Part shown: positions 6,887 to 14,499 of the stretch, one piece after another | Numbering within the stretch: position 1 is the first letter of the stretch | How the letters are laid out: each line of letters opens with the position of its first letter | DNA from: UBA1181 sp045601045 | GTDB lineage: Bacteria > Bacteroidota > Bacteroidia > Bacteroidales > Paludibacteraceae | Direction of reading: 5' to 3' | Assembly: GCA_045601045.1 (NCBI GenBank) | Contig: JAZRZA010000073.1 | Span: 40,015 to 104,014 of the forward strand | Length of the DNA stretch: 64,000 bases | Notes under the pieces: model-generated | What the model was told of the DNA's origin: nothing | Database searches by the model: none | Seen by the model: only the letters and a program-made list of their open reading frames with translations | Position numbers and translations under genes: made by a program

Positions 6887-8530
6887 ATGAATGTTATATG
6901 TAATAACCCATTCCGTTTACTAGGTGTTTATTCAACATCTCCTCAAAGAGAGATTGTTTCAAACCAGGGAAAGATGAAAGCTTTCCTAAAAGTTGGTCGT
7001 CAAGTTACTTTTCCTCTAGACTTGGATGGTCTGTTGCCGGCTGTAACAAGAACGGAAACAAGCGTAGCCGATGCAAATTCCAAACTTACTATACCTGCAG
7101 AACAACTCAAATATGCGCAATTCTGGTTTGCCAAATGCACTCAGATAGACGAGATTGCATGTGGTAAACTGACGAAAGGTGACATTGATGGCGCTATTGA
7201 AATCTGGAGCAAGAAAACTACAGCATCTTCGCTACAGAATCTTATTGTATGTGCACTGATCAAGAATCAGTTCGGTAATGCTATCAGATACGCAGAAGCT
7301 CTCTATACCTCTCACGGAAAGGATTTCGTGAAGATGGTATTAGGTGATAATGCCTTAGCTACTTCAGATAATCTGGCTCATGATTTCTTGGACGTTTTGT
7401 GCGAAGAATTAAATCCCAACCAGTTCATTGGCCACATAACGAATGCCGAATGGAAGGAATACGTGGGAAGCAAAAGTACCAAGCCACTATTAGATAATAT
7501 TACAACTGCAATAGATGTATGCAAATCATCAAAAGGCAAAGGCGTAACTGCTCGATATAATGCAGGTACCAAATTGATGAATGACACGAAAGCGGATCTT
7601 GCTCAACTAAAACAGTTAATGTCATCAACTGATCTAAAATATCAGATGGTAGCAGATAAACTTGGTCTTGAAATTTTACAATGTGGAATTGATTATTATA
7701 ACGATTCTACTGCTCAAGATGCAGCACGAAAGGCAATGGTCCTGCAATCATACGCTCAATCTGTTGTTGTTGGTAAGATGGCAAAGGATAGGTGTAAGGA
7801 GAATGTGGATATTCTGAAGAATATTATTGCCAATCTTCCACCTTCAGAAGTTTTTGCTGAAGACCGGGCGATCAAGGAGGAATTGCGTAAGTTCTGTAAT
7901 CTTCCAGATAAGATCTGTCATGCTGTAACCTTGCTGAATAACACCAAGCCTCATTTGCAGAAGATTGAGAGTAAGTTAGGTAGTACGAATAGCTATTATC
8001 TGAAGGTTTCCACTCAGGTAGTTGACAATGCTCTTCATAACTTGATTGAGGAGGTTAATCAAGTTCAAGATGCAGTTGTTAAATACATGAAAGGACATCC
8101 TTCTAATTTATCACCAGCAGTTGGTGCACTAGCATTAAAATCTGTCATGTCGGCGAAGTTCGATGAAGCATGGAATGCAACGAAGATAATGGACACTTTC
8201 GATATGGAGCCTGATTTTAAGGCTAACAGATACAATCCACAACGTTCGTCTCTTAAAGACATTTGTGAGCAAGTAGGTGTTTCTACAAGCACTTATAGTC
8301 CTTCTCCAACAAGAACAACAAGTACACCCAGACGTACTACTTCAACGTCATCAAACACAACTCGAACCACATCATCAAGCTCGTCATCATCAAGTTCAGA
8401 CAATGGTTGCTTGATAGGTATAATTTGTATTGCTGTTTGCGCAGCAATTGGTGCAGCCATGGGCGGAGGCGGCGGTGCTGCATTTGGAGCGTTTATAGGC
8501 CTTGGAATATACGGAAAAATTGCAGATTAA
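6887..8530 (+). CDS. J-like co-chaperone without HPD, with C-terminal membrane anchor
   Basis: 547 residues. The N-terminus NNPFRLLGVYSTSPQREI, followed by KMKAFLKVGRQVTFPLDL and a leucine/aromatic region (LKYAQFWFAKC), has the helix-turn layout of J-like proteins that partner unusual Hsp70s, but no His-Pro-Asp tripeptide is present. Residues ~95-450 are mostly helical and may form repeats. A Ser/Thr-rich linker follows (~470-505). The last ~40 residues are a glycine-rich hydrophobic stretch (IGIICIAVCAAIGAAMGGGG) likely to insert in the membrane. It is the first gene of a five-gene unit, 11 nt before the next gene. The J-like assignment comes from the N-terminal pattern and the Hsp70 neighbour; it is not certain. 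Confidence 0.6.
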   Translation: MNVICNNPFRLLGVYSTSPQREIVSNQGKMKAFLKVGRQVTFPLDLDGLLPAVTRTETSVADANSKLTIPAEQLKYAQFWFAKCTQIDEIACGKLTKGDIDGAIEIWSKKTTASSLQNLIVCALIKNQFGNAIRYAEALYTSHGKDFVKMVLGDNALATSDNLAHDFLDVLCEELNPNQFIGHITNAEWKEYVGSKSTKPLLDNITTAIDVCKSSKGKGVTARYNAGTKLMNDTKADLAQLKQLMSSTDLKYQMVADKLGLEILQCGIDYYNDSTAQDAARKAMVLQSYAQSVVVGKMAKDRCKENVDILKNIIANLPPSEVFAEDRAIKEELRKFCNLPDKICHAVTLLNNTKPHLQKIESKLGSTNSYYLKVSTQVVDNALHNLIEEVNQVQDAVVKYMKGHPSNLSPAVGALALKSVMSAKFDEAWNATKIMDTFDMEPDFKANRYNPQRSSLKDICEQVGVSTSTYSPSPTRTTSTPRRTTSTSSNTTRTTSSSSSSSSSDNGCLIGIICIAVCAAIGAAMGGGGGAAFGAFIGLGIYGKIAD

Positions 8531-8541
8531 AACAATAGAAT

Positions 8542-9507
8542 ATGAAACAGAATTTTATTTGTGCCATTCTCATTGCTGTTCTTACATGTAATACAGCAAT
8601 GGCAGAAGATACAAACAAGGAGATCGATTCCTTGAAAACAGAGATTGCTTTGCTGAAGACAAAGCAAGAACGTCTTAATGCTGATGTTGTGTCATTAACG
8701 GGAAAGAATAATCAGTCAGAATCTCGTATTTCTCAACTGGAGACAACGAATAGAAATTTAGCTCAAAAAGTTGATAGCCTCCAGGATGAGTGCGATAAAC
8801 TTGCAGATAGCCAGAAGGCTGATAAAACGGAATTCACGACAAGTATAGGCAAGACAAACGAGGAAATCGGAAAGACCAACGAGAAAGTTCAAGCCACAGA
8901 GGATGTACTGTTCTCTCGCACTTTGTGGGGAGTTCTCGGGATCATCGCCCTTATTATCGCGCTCATTGTTACGGTATGGGCTTTCTTGAAGAAATTCAAG
9001 TCGGGAGCATCATCTATTGACGATGTTCGAAAAGCTCAGTCGTCTCTTGAAGTTGCACAAGAAAACATGCGCAAAGCGCAAGAGAAGATGCAGGAAGAAG
9101 CGATTCAATTGGACAACAAACTGATTGAGATTTTGAGCAATCAACCTGTAGCTACTCCAACCACAACACCTGATGGAGAACTTGACCACTCTTTGGCGTT
9201 GAAGGTTGCAGATGAGATCGTAAGAATAGAAACGAACCTTTCTAGAATGGATTCTTCTATAAAAGGTTACAAACAACTTTCTAAGGCAGTTGAAAGAATC
9301 CGAAATAATTTTAGTGCTAACGGCTATGAGATTTCAGATATGCTCAACAAGCCTTATAATGCAGGAATGAAGTGTATCGCAGATTTCGTTCCTAACGAAT
9401 CGCTCGAACCTGGACAGCAAATCATTACAGGCATAATTAAACCTCAAGTCCTGTTTAAGGGTGTAATGATACAGGCGGCTCAAATTACAGTAAGTCAAAA
9501 TATTTAA
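8542..9507 (+). CDS. Membrane-spanning coiled-coil protein with GrpE-like C-terminal domain
   Basis: 321 residues. Signal peptide 1-22 (ends AMA before EDTN). Residues ~24-125 are a long coiled coil with heptads (IDSLKTEIALLKTKQERL and on), predicted outside the cytoplasm. One membrane span lies at ~128-152 (WGVLGIIALIIALIVTVWAF), followed by a cytoplasmic coiled coil (~160-200). The C-terminal ~110 residues resemble GrpE: a helix pair, then a short beta domain with PYNAGMKCIADFVPNESLEP and a last strand VLFKGVMIQAAQITVSQ that parallels the 'vLRPA.V.V' end of GrpE. GrpE exchanges nucleotide on DnaK; here the exchange factor would be tied to an outside-facing sensor. It lies 12 nt before the Hsp70 gene. 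The GrpE resemblance is by eye. Confidence 0.6.
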   Translation: MKQNFICAILIAVLTCNTAMAEDTNKEIDSLKTEIALLKTKQERLNADVVSLTGKNNQSESRISQLETTNRNLAQKVDSLQDECDKLADSQKADKTEFTTSIGKTNEEIGKTNEKVQATEDVLFSRTLWGVLGIIALIIALIVTVWAFLKKFKSGASSIDDVRKAQSSLEVAQENMRKAQEKMQEEAIQLDNKLIEILSNQPVATPTTTPDGELDHSLALKVADEIVRIETNLSRMDSSIKGYKQLSKAVERIRNNFSANGYEISDMLNKPYNAGMKCIADFVPNESLEPGQQIITGIIKPQVLFKGVMIQAAQITVSQNI

Positions 9508-9519
9508 AACACAACAATC

Positions 9520-12012
9520 ATGGCAAGAGTAAAAATAGATTACGGCATTGACCTTGGAACTACCAACTCTGCTATTTGCAGAATGGAGAAAGGCGAACCT
9601 ATCGTCATCAAAACGGATGTGCTAAAGGACACAATGCCCTCATGCATTTCTTATAATCGCAGAGGCGGTCAGAGTGCTGGCGATAGTGCTTATAATACAC
9701 TTAAATCAGACAAGCGCCGTGCAACAAAAAGTTGGAAGGCAGAGTCGTCAAACACTTATGTGGAATTCAAACGAACCATGGGTACTGACACAAAATACAA
9801 CAGTACCAATATGGGGCATGACTACTCTTCTGAAGAGTTGTCTGCTGAAGTTTTGAAAACCTTAAAATCTTTTGTAACAGATGAAAATATTTCTTCTGTC
9901 GTAATTACTGTTCCTGCAAAATTCACCGTGGGTCAGAAAACAGCAACGTTGGAAGCAGCAAAGATGGCAGGCTTTACGAAGTGCGAGCTCCTGCAAGAAC
10001 CTATTGCTGCTGCGATGGCCTATGGTTTGACCTCTGAAACAAAGGATGGTATCTGGATGGTATTCGACTTTGGTGGCGGTACCTTCGATGCAGCTTTGCT
10101 CAAAGTCGAAGACGGCATTATGCAGGTTTTTGACACAGAGGGTGACAATTATCTTGGTGGCAAGGACTTGGATTATGCTATTGTTAATTCTATTATCATT
10201 CCCCATCTTCAGAAAAACTTCGAAATTGATGGCATTTTAGCAGATCCGGTCAAAAAGAAGGTTTTGCAAGATGCAATGAAGACTTATGCAGAACCTGCAA
10301 AAAATCAGTTGTCATTTAAGACACAAGAGGATATTATTTCCAACCTTGGAGATCTTGGCGAGGATGAAAGTGGCGAAGAATTAGAGCTAGATATCACTCT
10401 TACTCAAGCACAAGCATTTGAAGCTATGCGTCCTCATTTCCAAAAGGCCGTAGATATTTGCAAGGAACTCATAAGACGTAATAATCTTTCAAATAGCAGT
10501 ATTGACAAGTTGATTCTCGTTGGTGGTCCTACCCACTCACCTCTGATTCGTCAGATGCTGAAGGATCAGATAACTCCTAATGTTGACACTTCTATCGACC
10601 CAATGACTGCGGTTGCTACTGGTGCTGCTCTCTATGCCTCTACGATGGATGCAGTCGTTGACGAGAAGGAGATAAAGGTGGGTACTGTCAAATTAGAAAT
10701 TGGTTATGAATCCACCTCTGTAGAACAAACAGAATGGGTAAGCGCCAAGTTAGCGGCTGGTAGTTCTTACTCTAAGGTGTACGTTGAACTGGAAAGAAGT
10801 GATAAGGCCTGGTCAAGCGGCAAGGTTGAAGTTGATGCAACTGGTAACGTCATCGAGGCCAATCTACTTGAGTCAAAGCCAAACTCATTTGCAATCATTG
10901 CTTATGATGAACAAGGCAACAAGATTCCATGTTTCCCTGAGGAAATGACTATTATTCAAGGCTCAAAGCCTCCTCAAGCTCCATTACCTTATAATATAGG
11001 TATTGCGACCTGGAGTGATGCCAAGAAGCGCCCTGTGTTCCGTATGGCTAAAGGATTGGAGAAAAACAAACCTGTGCCAGCAGTTGGTGTAATCAATGAT
11101 TTGAAGACCACAAGCAAACTTCGTCCGGGTGTTGAAAGCGACGTGTTGAAAATTCCTGTTTATCAGGTTGATGATTTTAAGGGTGCCGAAGGTAGAAGCG
11201 CTTCTTTGTACGAGTATGTTGCAGATATTCTCATTACCGGTGATGACGTAGAGACTTTGATAACGGAGGATTCTTCTGTTGACGTAACGCTTAAGGTCGA
11301 TACCTCAGAACAGATGACTATCGAGGTGCACTTCTTGGCTACTGATACAACTGTAGAAAAGGGGCTCGACACAAGTAAGAAGCAGTCAATAGAAGATGCA
11401 ACAAAGGTAATCAACAAGGATCTTGCAGAGGCTCAACGTAGCATAAGTCGTCTGAATGGCGCTGGTGTGAATACAAGTGACCTGCAAGGCAAGTTGGATG
11501 CCGTAAAGAACGAAGCTGCAAATAGCTCAGAAAAGAAAGCTGTACTCCAGCACCTTAAGGAAGTGCTTCGAGAGATTGAAGATCAGGATGATGCAACAGA
11601 ATGGGATCGCCTTGAAGCAGAACTTCGTGAAGAATTTGAACGTCTTGAAAAGGCACAAAATGACCTTGGCAATGAAAAGACTGGACAGATTGTTAATCAG
11701 TTAAGACAACAAACTGATCAAGTCATCCGCAGTAAGGATGTAAAGATGGGACATGAGGTTCTTGACCAGATTAACAGCATTTTTATGCACTTGACAATGC
11801 TTTATCAATGTATGGGTTTCATACAGCATTACAACGATCAATTTGGTTCGGTTCGTTGGACAGATTCAAGCCGCGCACGGCAACTGCTCAATCGTGGTTT
11901 GGAAGCTATCAACAATAATCCTACCGTTGACACCTTGCATCCGATCGTATGCGGTTTGATTGACCTGATGCCAGGCAAAGATAAGGCTAATGCAGGTGGC
12001 ATGCTTAGATAG
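9520..12012 (+). CDS. Enlarged Hsp70 (DnaK-like) chaperone
   Basis: 830 residues, about 190 more than DnaK. The ATPase domain (~1-380) has all actin/Hsp70 motifs: GIDLGTTNSAIC (phosphate 1), WMVFDFGGGTFDAALLKVED (phosphate 2) and LILVGGPTHSPLIRQML (adenosine). Then comes an additional beta-rich insert (~390-480) and a region similar to the substrate-binding domain (VGVINDLKTTSKLRPG and DVLKIPVYQ), ending in a helical lid-like part (~620-830) that is longer and more charged than in DnaK. The DnaK C-terminal EEVD-like/acidic tail is absent. It sits between the GrpE-like gene and a kinase/AAA+ fusion, so it is a specialised paralogue, not the housekeeping dnaK. Confidence 0.9.
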   Translation: MARVKIDYGIDLGTTNSAICRMEKGEPIVIKTDVLKDTMPSCISYNRRGGQSAGDSAYNTLKSDKRRATKSWKAESSNTYVEFKRTMGTDTKYNSTNMGHDYSSEELSAEVLKTLKSFVTDENISSVVITVPAKFTVGQKTATLEAAKMAGFTKCELLQEPIAAAMAYGLTSETKDGIWMVFDFGGGTFDAALLKVEDGIMQVFDTEGDNYLGGKDLDYAIVNSIIIPHLQKNFEIDGILADPVKKKVLQDAMKTYAEPAKNQLSFKTQEDIISNLGDLGEDESGEELELDITLTQAQAFEAMRPHFQKAVDICKELIRRNNLSNSSIDKLILVGGPTHSPLIRQMLKDQITPNVDTSIDPMTAVATGAALYASTMDAVVDEKEIKVGTVKLEIGYESTSVEQTEWVSAKLAAGSSYSKVYVELERSDKAWSSGKVEVDATGNVIEANLLESKPNSFAIIAYDEQGNKIPCFPEEMTIIQGSKPPQAPLPYNIGIATWSDAKKRPVFRMAKGLEKNKPVPAVGVINDLKTTSKLRPGVESDVLKIPVYQVDDFKGAEGRSASLYEYVADILITGDDVETLITEDSSVDVTLKVDTSEQMTIEVHFLATDTTVEKGLDTSKKQSIEDATKVINKDLAEAQRSISRLNGAGVNTSDLQGKLDAVKNEAANSSEKKAVLQHLKEVLREIEDQDDATEWDRLEAELREEFERLEKAQNDLGNEKTGQIVNQLRQQTDQVIRSKDVKMGHEVLDQINSIFMHLTMLYQCMGFIQHYNDQFGSVRWTDSSRARQLLNRGLEAINNNPTVDTLHPIVCGLIDLMPGKDKANAGGMLR

Positions 12013-12020
12013 TAAATACA

Positions 12021-12052
12021 TCACCTTCTGTGCCTTAACGCACAGAAGGTGA
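12021..12052 (+). promoter_or_regulatory. Perfect 13-bp hairpin between the Hsp70 and kinase/AAA+ genes
   Basis: TCACCTTCTGTGC (12021-12033) pairs without mismatch with GCACAGAAGGTGA (12040-12052) around a 6-nt loop. There is only a weak T-run after it (CTTTTAATAA), so it may be an mRNA-processing or partial-termination element that sets stoichiometry. It covers a possible GTG start at 12049, which argues that translation begins at the ATG at 12085. Confidence 0.6.
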
Positions 12053-12084
12053 ACAAACTTTTAATAAATGCGCATAAACCTCAC

Positions 12085-13848
12085 ATGCTTTACAACAAGA
12101 AAGAAAACATTGGTTCATACGTGGTTACATTCCAGCATAAGGAGGGTTCTTATGCTGAAACTTATCGTGTCAAGGATTCCGGAGGTAAAACTCGATTCCT
12201 GAAGCTAATCAATTATGCAAAGCTGAATCGTCACCAGATTGATGATAACGGCCGAGTTGTTGAGGTAGAAATATCCAAAAGCCTCAACCATCATAACCTA
12301 TGCAGTTATGTTGACTCGGGCAGTATCATGGTAAATGGTGGTCAAAGGACGTATGTTGTAACGGAATTCGTCAGCGGTGAAACACTTGCGCAAAGAATCA
12401 TTCGCGATGATGACATCAGCGTCTATGATATAAAGAAAATTGCAAAGGCAGTCCTATCTGCCTTGGATTCTTTACACAACCAGTCGGAACCTATCGTTCA
12501 TGGGGAGGTAACCATTCAAAATGTAATGCTTAACCTGGTCGGAGGATTGGAAGACTTGAAGTTGATTGACTTCGGACATGCTCGTTTCATCAACCAATCA
12601 CCTGCAAAGCCCGATTTGAACGAACTTAACCCATTCTATCTTGCGCCCGAGAGATTCTCGGGAGTTTGCCAGATACAATCAGACATTTACTCTGTCGGAG
12701 TGATGATTTATCATTTGCTCTATGGCGAGTTGCCTTGGTTCATTGATACTTCAAGACTAAAAGGGGATAAGGTCGAGCAGATATTGGCAGAAAGAGAGAA
12801 ACCTCTCAGTATTCCAACAACTGATATTTTTGAGTTGGATGAGCAGTTCATTAATTGCATAGTAAAGGCATTGAGTTATGATGTGGAAGATCGTTTCCAA
12901 TCTGCCAAGGAATTCATTCAAGCTATTGATGGTGAGATAAGGGTCGAACGTCAAGATACACGAAGAAAGGTAAAATCCGAAGAACCGAAGAAAGATGTCA
13001 AATCTTCTTTGAGTCGTAAGGTCAATGGTCCAGGATTCTCAGCCATTGCAGGAATGGATGAATTGAAGCAGCAAATGAGGGAGGAGGTCATAGAGCCGCT
13101 TCACAATCCAGATGAGTATCATCGTTATGGTGTGACAATACCAAACGGAATGCTGCTCTATGGACCTCCGGGATGCGGCAAGACGTTCTTTGCAAAACGC
13201 TTTGCAGAGGAAGTCGGTTTCAACTTTATGCAAGTAACTCCTGCAACTTTAAAAAGCAAATGGATAAATGCTACGCAGGAGAACATTGCAGCGATGTTCA
13301 AAGAAGCAGAAGAAAACGCTCCTACTATAATATTTATAGATGAATTGGATGATTTGCTGAAGGATCGAGCACTTGCTGCTGACAAAGGAATGTCTGGTAT
13401 CAATGAGTTTCTTGCGCAGATGGATAGAACTGGCGAGAAGGGTATCTTTATCATTGGAGCAACAAACAAACCAGACATCCTTGATCCTGCAGTTCTAAGA
13501 GCCGGACGACTTGAAAAGAAGTATTATCTTGGAGTCCCTGATAAACCAGCAAGAGAAGCTCTATTCAAATTGTATTTGGAGAATCGTCCATATGACTTTG
13601 GCATAGATTATAGCAAACTTGCTGAGTTGACTAGAAATTACGTTTCTGCAGATATACAACTTATTGTGAATGAAGCTTCAAGGGCTGCTTTGAAAGATCA
13701 TAGCAAGATTACGATGGAGTTACTAACGAGTGCGATAAGTAGGACGAAACAGTCACTTTCTGATGGTGAACTTCAAAAGTACGAACGTATAAAAACAATT
13801 ATGGAAGGTAAAAATGTTACTTTGGAACGTCCTAAAATTGGATTTTAA
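12085..13848 (+). CDS. Protein-kinase-like / AAA+ ATPase fusion protein
   Basis: 587 residues from ATG 12085 (599 if the GTG at 12049 is used). Residues ~5-285 form a Ser/Thr-kinase-like domain: glycine loop EGSYAETYRV, ATP lysine in RFLKLI, an alpha-C glutamate in VEVEISKSL, catalytic-loop HGEVTIQNVML and the metal motif IDFGHARF. The catalytic loop has Glu where kinases have Asp (HGE for HRD). A charged linker follows (~290-320), then one AAA+ module of the FtsH/Cdc48 type (~325-555): Walker A LLYGPPGCGKTFFAK, Walker B TIIFIDELDD, sensor GATNKPDILDPAVLRAGRLE. Such ATPases unfold or remodel proteins. Its place 3' of Hsp70 suggests it acts on chaperone clients or complexes. Confidence 0.85.
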   Translation: MLYNKKENIGSYVVTFQHKEGSYAETYRVKDSGGKTRFLKLINYAKLNRHQIDDNGRVVEVEISKSLNHHNLCSYVDSGSIMVNGGQRTYVVTEFVSGETLAQRIIRDDDISVYDIKKIAKAVLSALDSLHNQSEPIVHGEVTIQNVMLNLVGGLEDLKLIDFGHARFINQSPAKPDLNELNPFYLAPERFSGVCQIQSDIYSVGVMIYHLLYGELPWFIDTSRLKGDKVEQILAEREKPLSIPTTDIFELDEQFINCIVKALSYDVEDRFQSAKEFIQAIDGEIRVERQDTRRKVKSEEPKKDVKSSLSRKVNGPGFSAIAGMDELKQQMREEVIEPLHNPDEYHRYGVTIPNGMLLYGPPGCGKTFFAKRFAEEVGFNFMQVTPATLKSKWINATQENIAAMFKEAEENAPTIIFIDELDDLLKDRALAADKGMSGINEFLAQMDRTGEKGIFIIGATNKPDILDPAVLRAGRLEKKYYLGVPDKPAREALFKLYLENRPYDFGIDYSKLAELTRNYVSADIQLIVNEASRAALKDHSKITMELLTSAISRTKQSLSDGELQKYERIKTIMEGKNVTLERPKIGF

Positions 13849-13859
13849 AATAAAGAAAT

Positions 13860-14342
13860 ATGAATAATCAAGATTTATTGTTGAAGACCATCTTTGCATG
13901 TATGGCATGTGATGGTGATATTGCAACAGAGGAAGTGCAGTTATTGCGCGACTTAATTACCAATACTGATTTGTTCAAAGAATTGGATGTAGAGGTTACT
14001 TTAAAGAAGTATGTGGATTCCATAAACGAGAATGGTGTTTCATTTCTCAATCAATATTTGAGCGAAGTTGCTGAAGGCGAATTAAGCAAAGATGAGCAAA
14101 TGTGCTTGATTGATTTAGCATTTAAGACAATTGAAGCAGATTGTCGTATAGAATACTCTGAGGTAAAGTTCTTTAAGAAAATTCGTGTAAGACTCTCGCT
14201 TACAGATGAAGAAATTCTTTTGAAATATCCAAGCAAAGAAGATTACTTATTGCCGGACCTAAATGTAGCTGATGATCCAGAATGGGGAGGTGCTATATTG
14301 ACGGAAATCAATCTTAATCTAGGTGAAATGACAGAGAAATAG
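13860..14342 (+). CDS. TerB-like metal-binding protein
   Basis: 160 residues, all helical. Two acidic motifs, ACDGDIATEE near residue 16 and EADCRIEYSE near residue 96, match the paired helix ends of the TerB (tellurite-resistance B) fold, where Asp and Glu bind divalent metal at the membrane-associated Ter complex. TerB-like domains recur in predicted phage-conflict and stress systems together with ATPases and kinases. It lies 11 nt after the kinase/AAA+ gene and ends the five-gene unit; an intrinsic terminator follows at 14375. The fold assignment is by motif only. Confidence 0.6.
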   Translation: MNNQDLLLKTIFACMACDGDIATEEVQLLRDLITNTDLFKELDVEVTLKKYVDSINENGVSFLNQYLSEVAEGELSKDEQMCLIDLAFKTIEADCRIEYSEVKFFKKIRVRLSLTDEEILLKYPSKEDYLLPDLNVADDPEWGGAILTEINLNLGEMTEK

Positions 14343-14374
14343 AATTTTGGGCGTCAAATTCCGATAATGTTTAT

Positions 14375-14402
14375 GGAGTGGACGGTGGTTCACTCCCTTT
14401 TT
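14375..14402 (+). terminator. Terminator of the Hsp70 cluster
   Basis: GGAGTG (14375-14380) pairs with CACTCC (14391-14396), followed by a T-rich run. It marks the 3' end of the five-gene unit. Confidence 0.65.
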
Positions 14403-14450
14403 GTTTTATGGTTTTACGTGAAAGGATAAGTGCAGAATATGATGCCATCA

Positions 14451-14499
14451 CTATTTTGCCACGAAAGCCATTACTACCCCATTTGTGGCAGAATAGCGA
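14451..14499. repeat. 49-bp repeat, left copy, abutting the DUF234 ATPase stop codon
   Basis: Identical over 49 nt to 16008-16056. Its ends are inverted repeats (CTATTTTGCCAC and GTGGCAGAATAG). It touches the stop codon of the minus-strand ATPase gene at 14500. The arms match those of the fic and ATPase operators, but the interior has no -7 box. Confidence 0.85.

Noticed and set aside
9520..12012. Housekeeping dnaK
   Set aside because: The protein is about 190 residues longer, has an extra beta insert, lacks the usual acidic tail, and its neighbours are not grpE/dnaJ of the normal type.
12049..12084. GTG start for the kinase/AAA+ gene
   Set aside because: The GTG lies inside the right arm of a perfect 13-bp hairpin; the in-frame ATG at 12085 precedes the first conserved kinase residues and is accessible.
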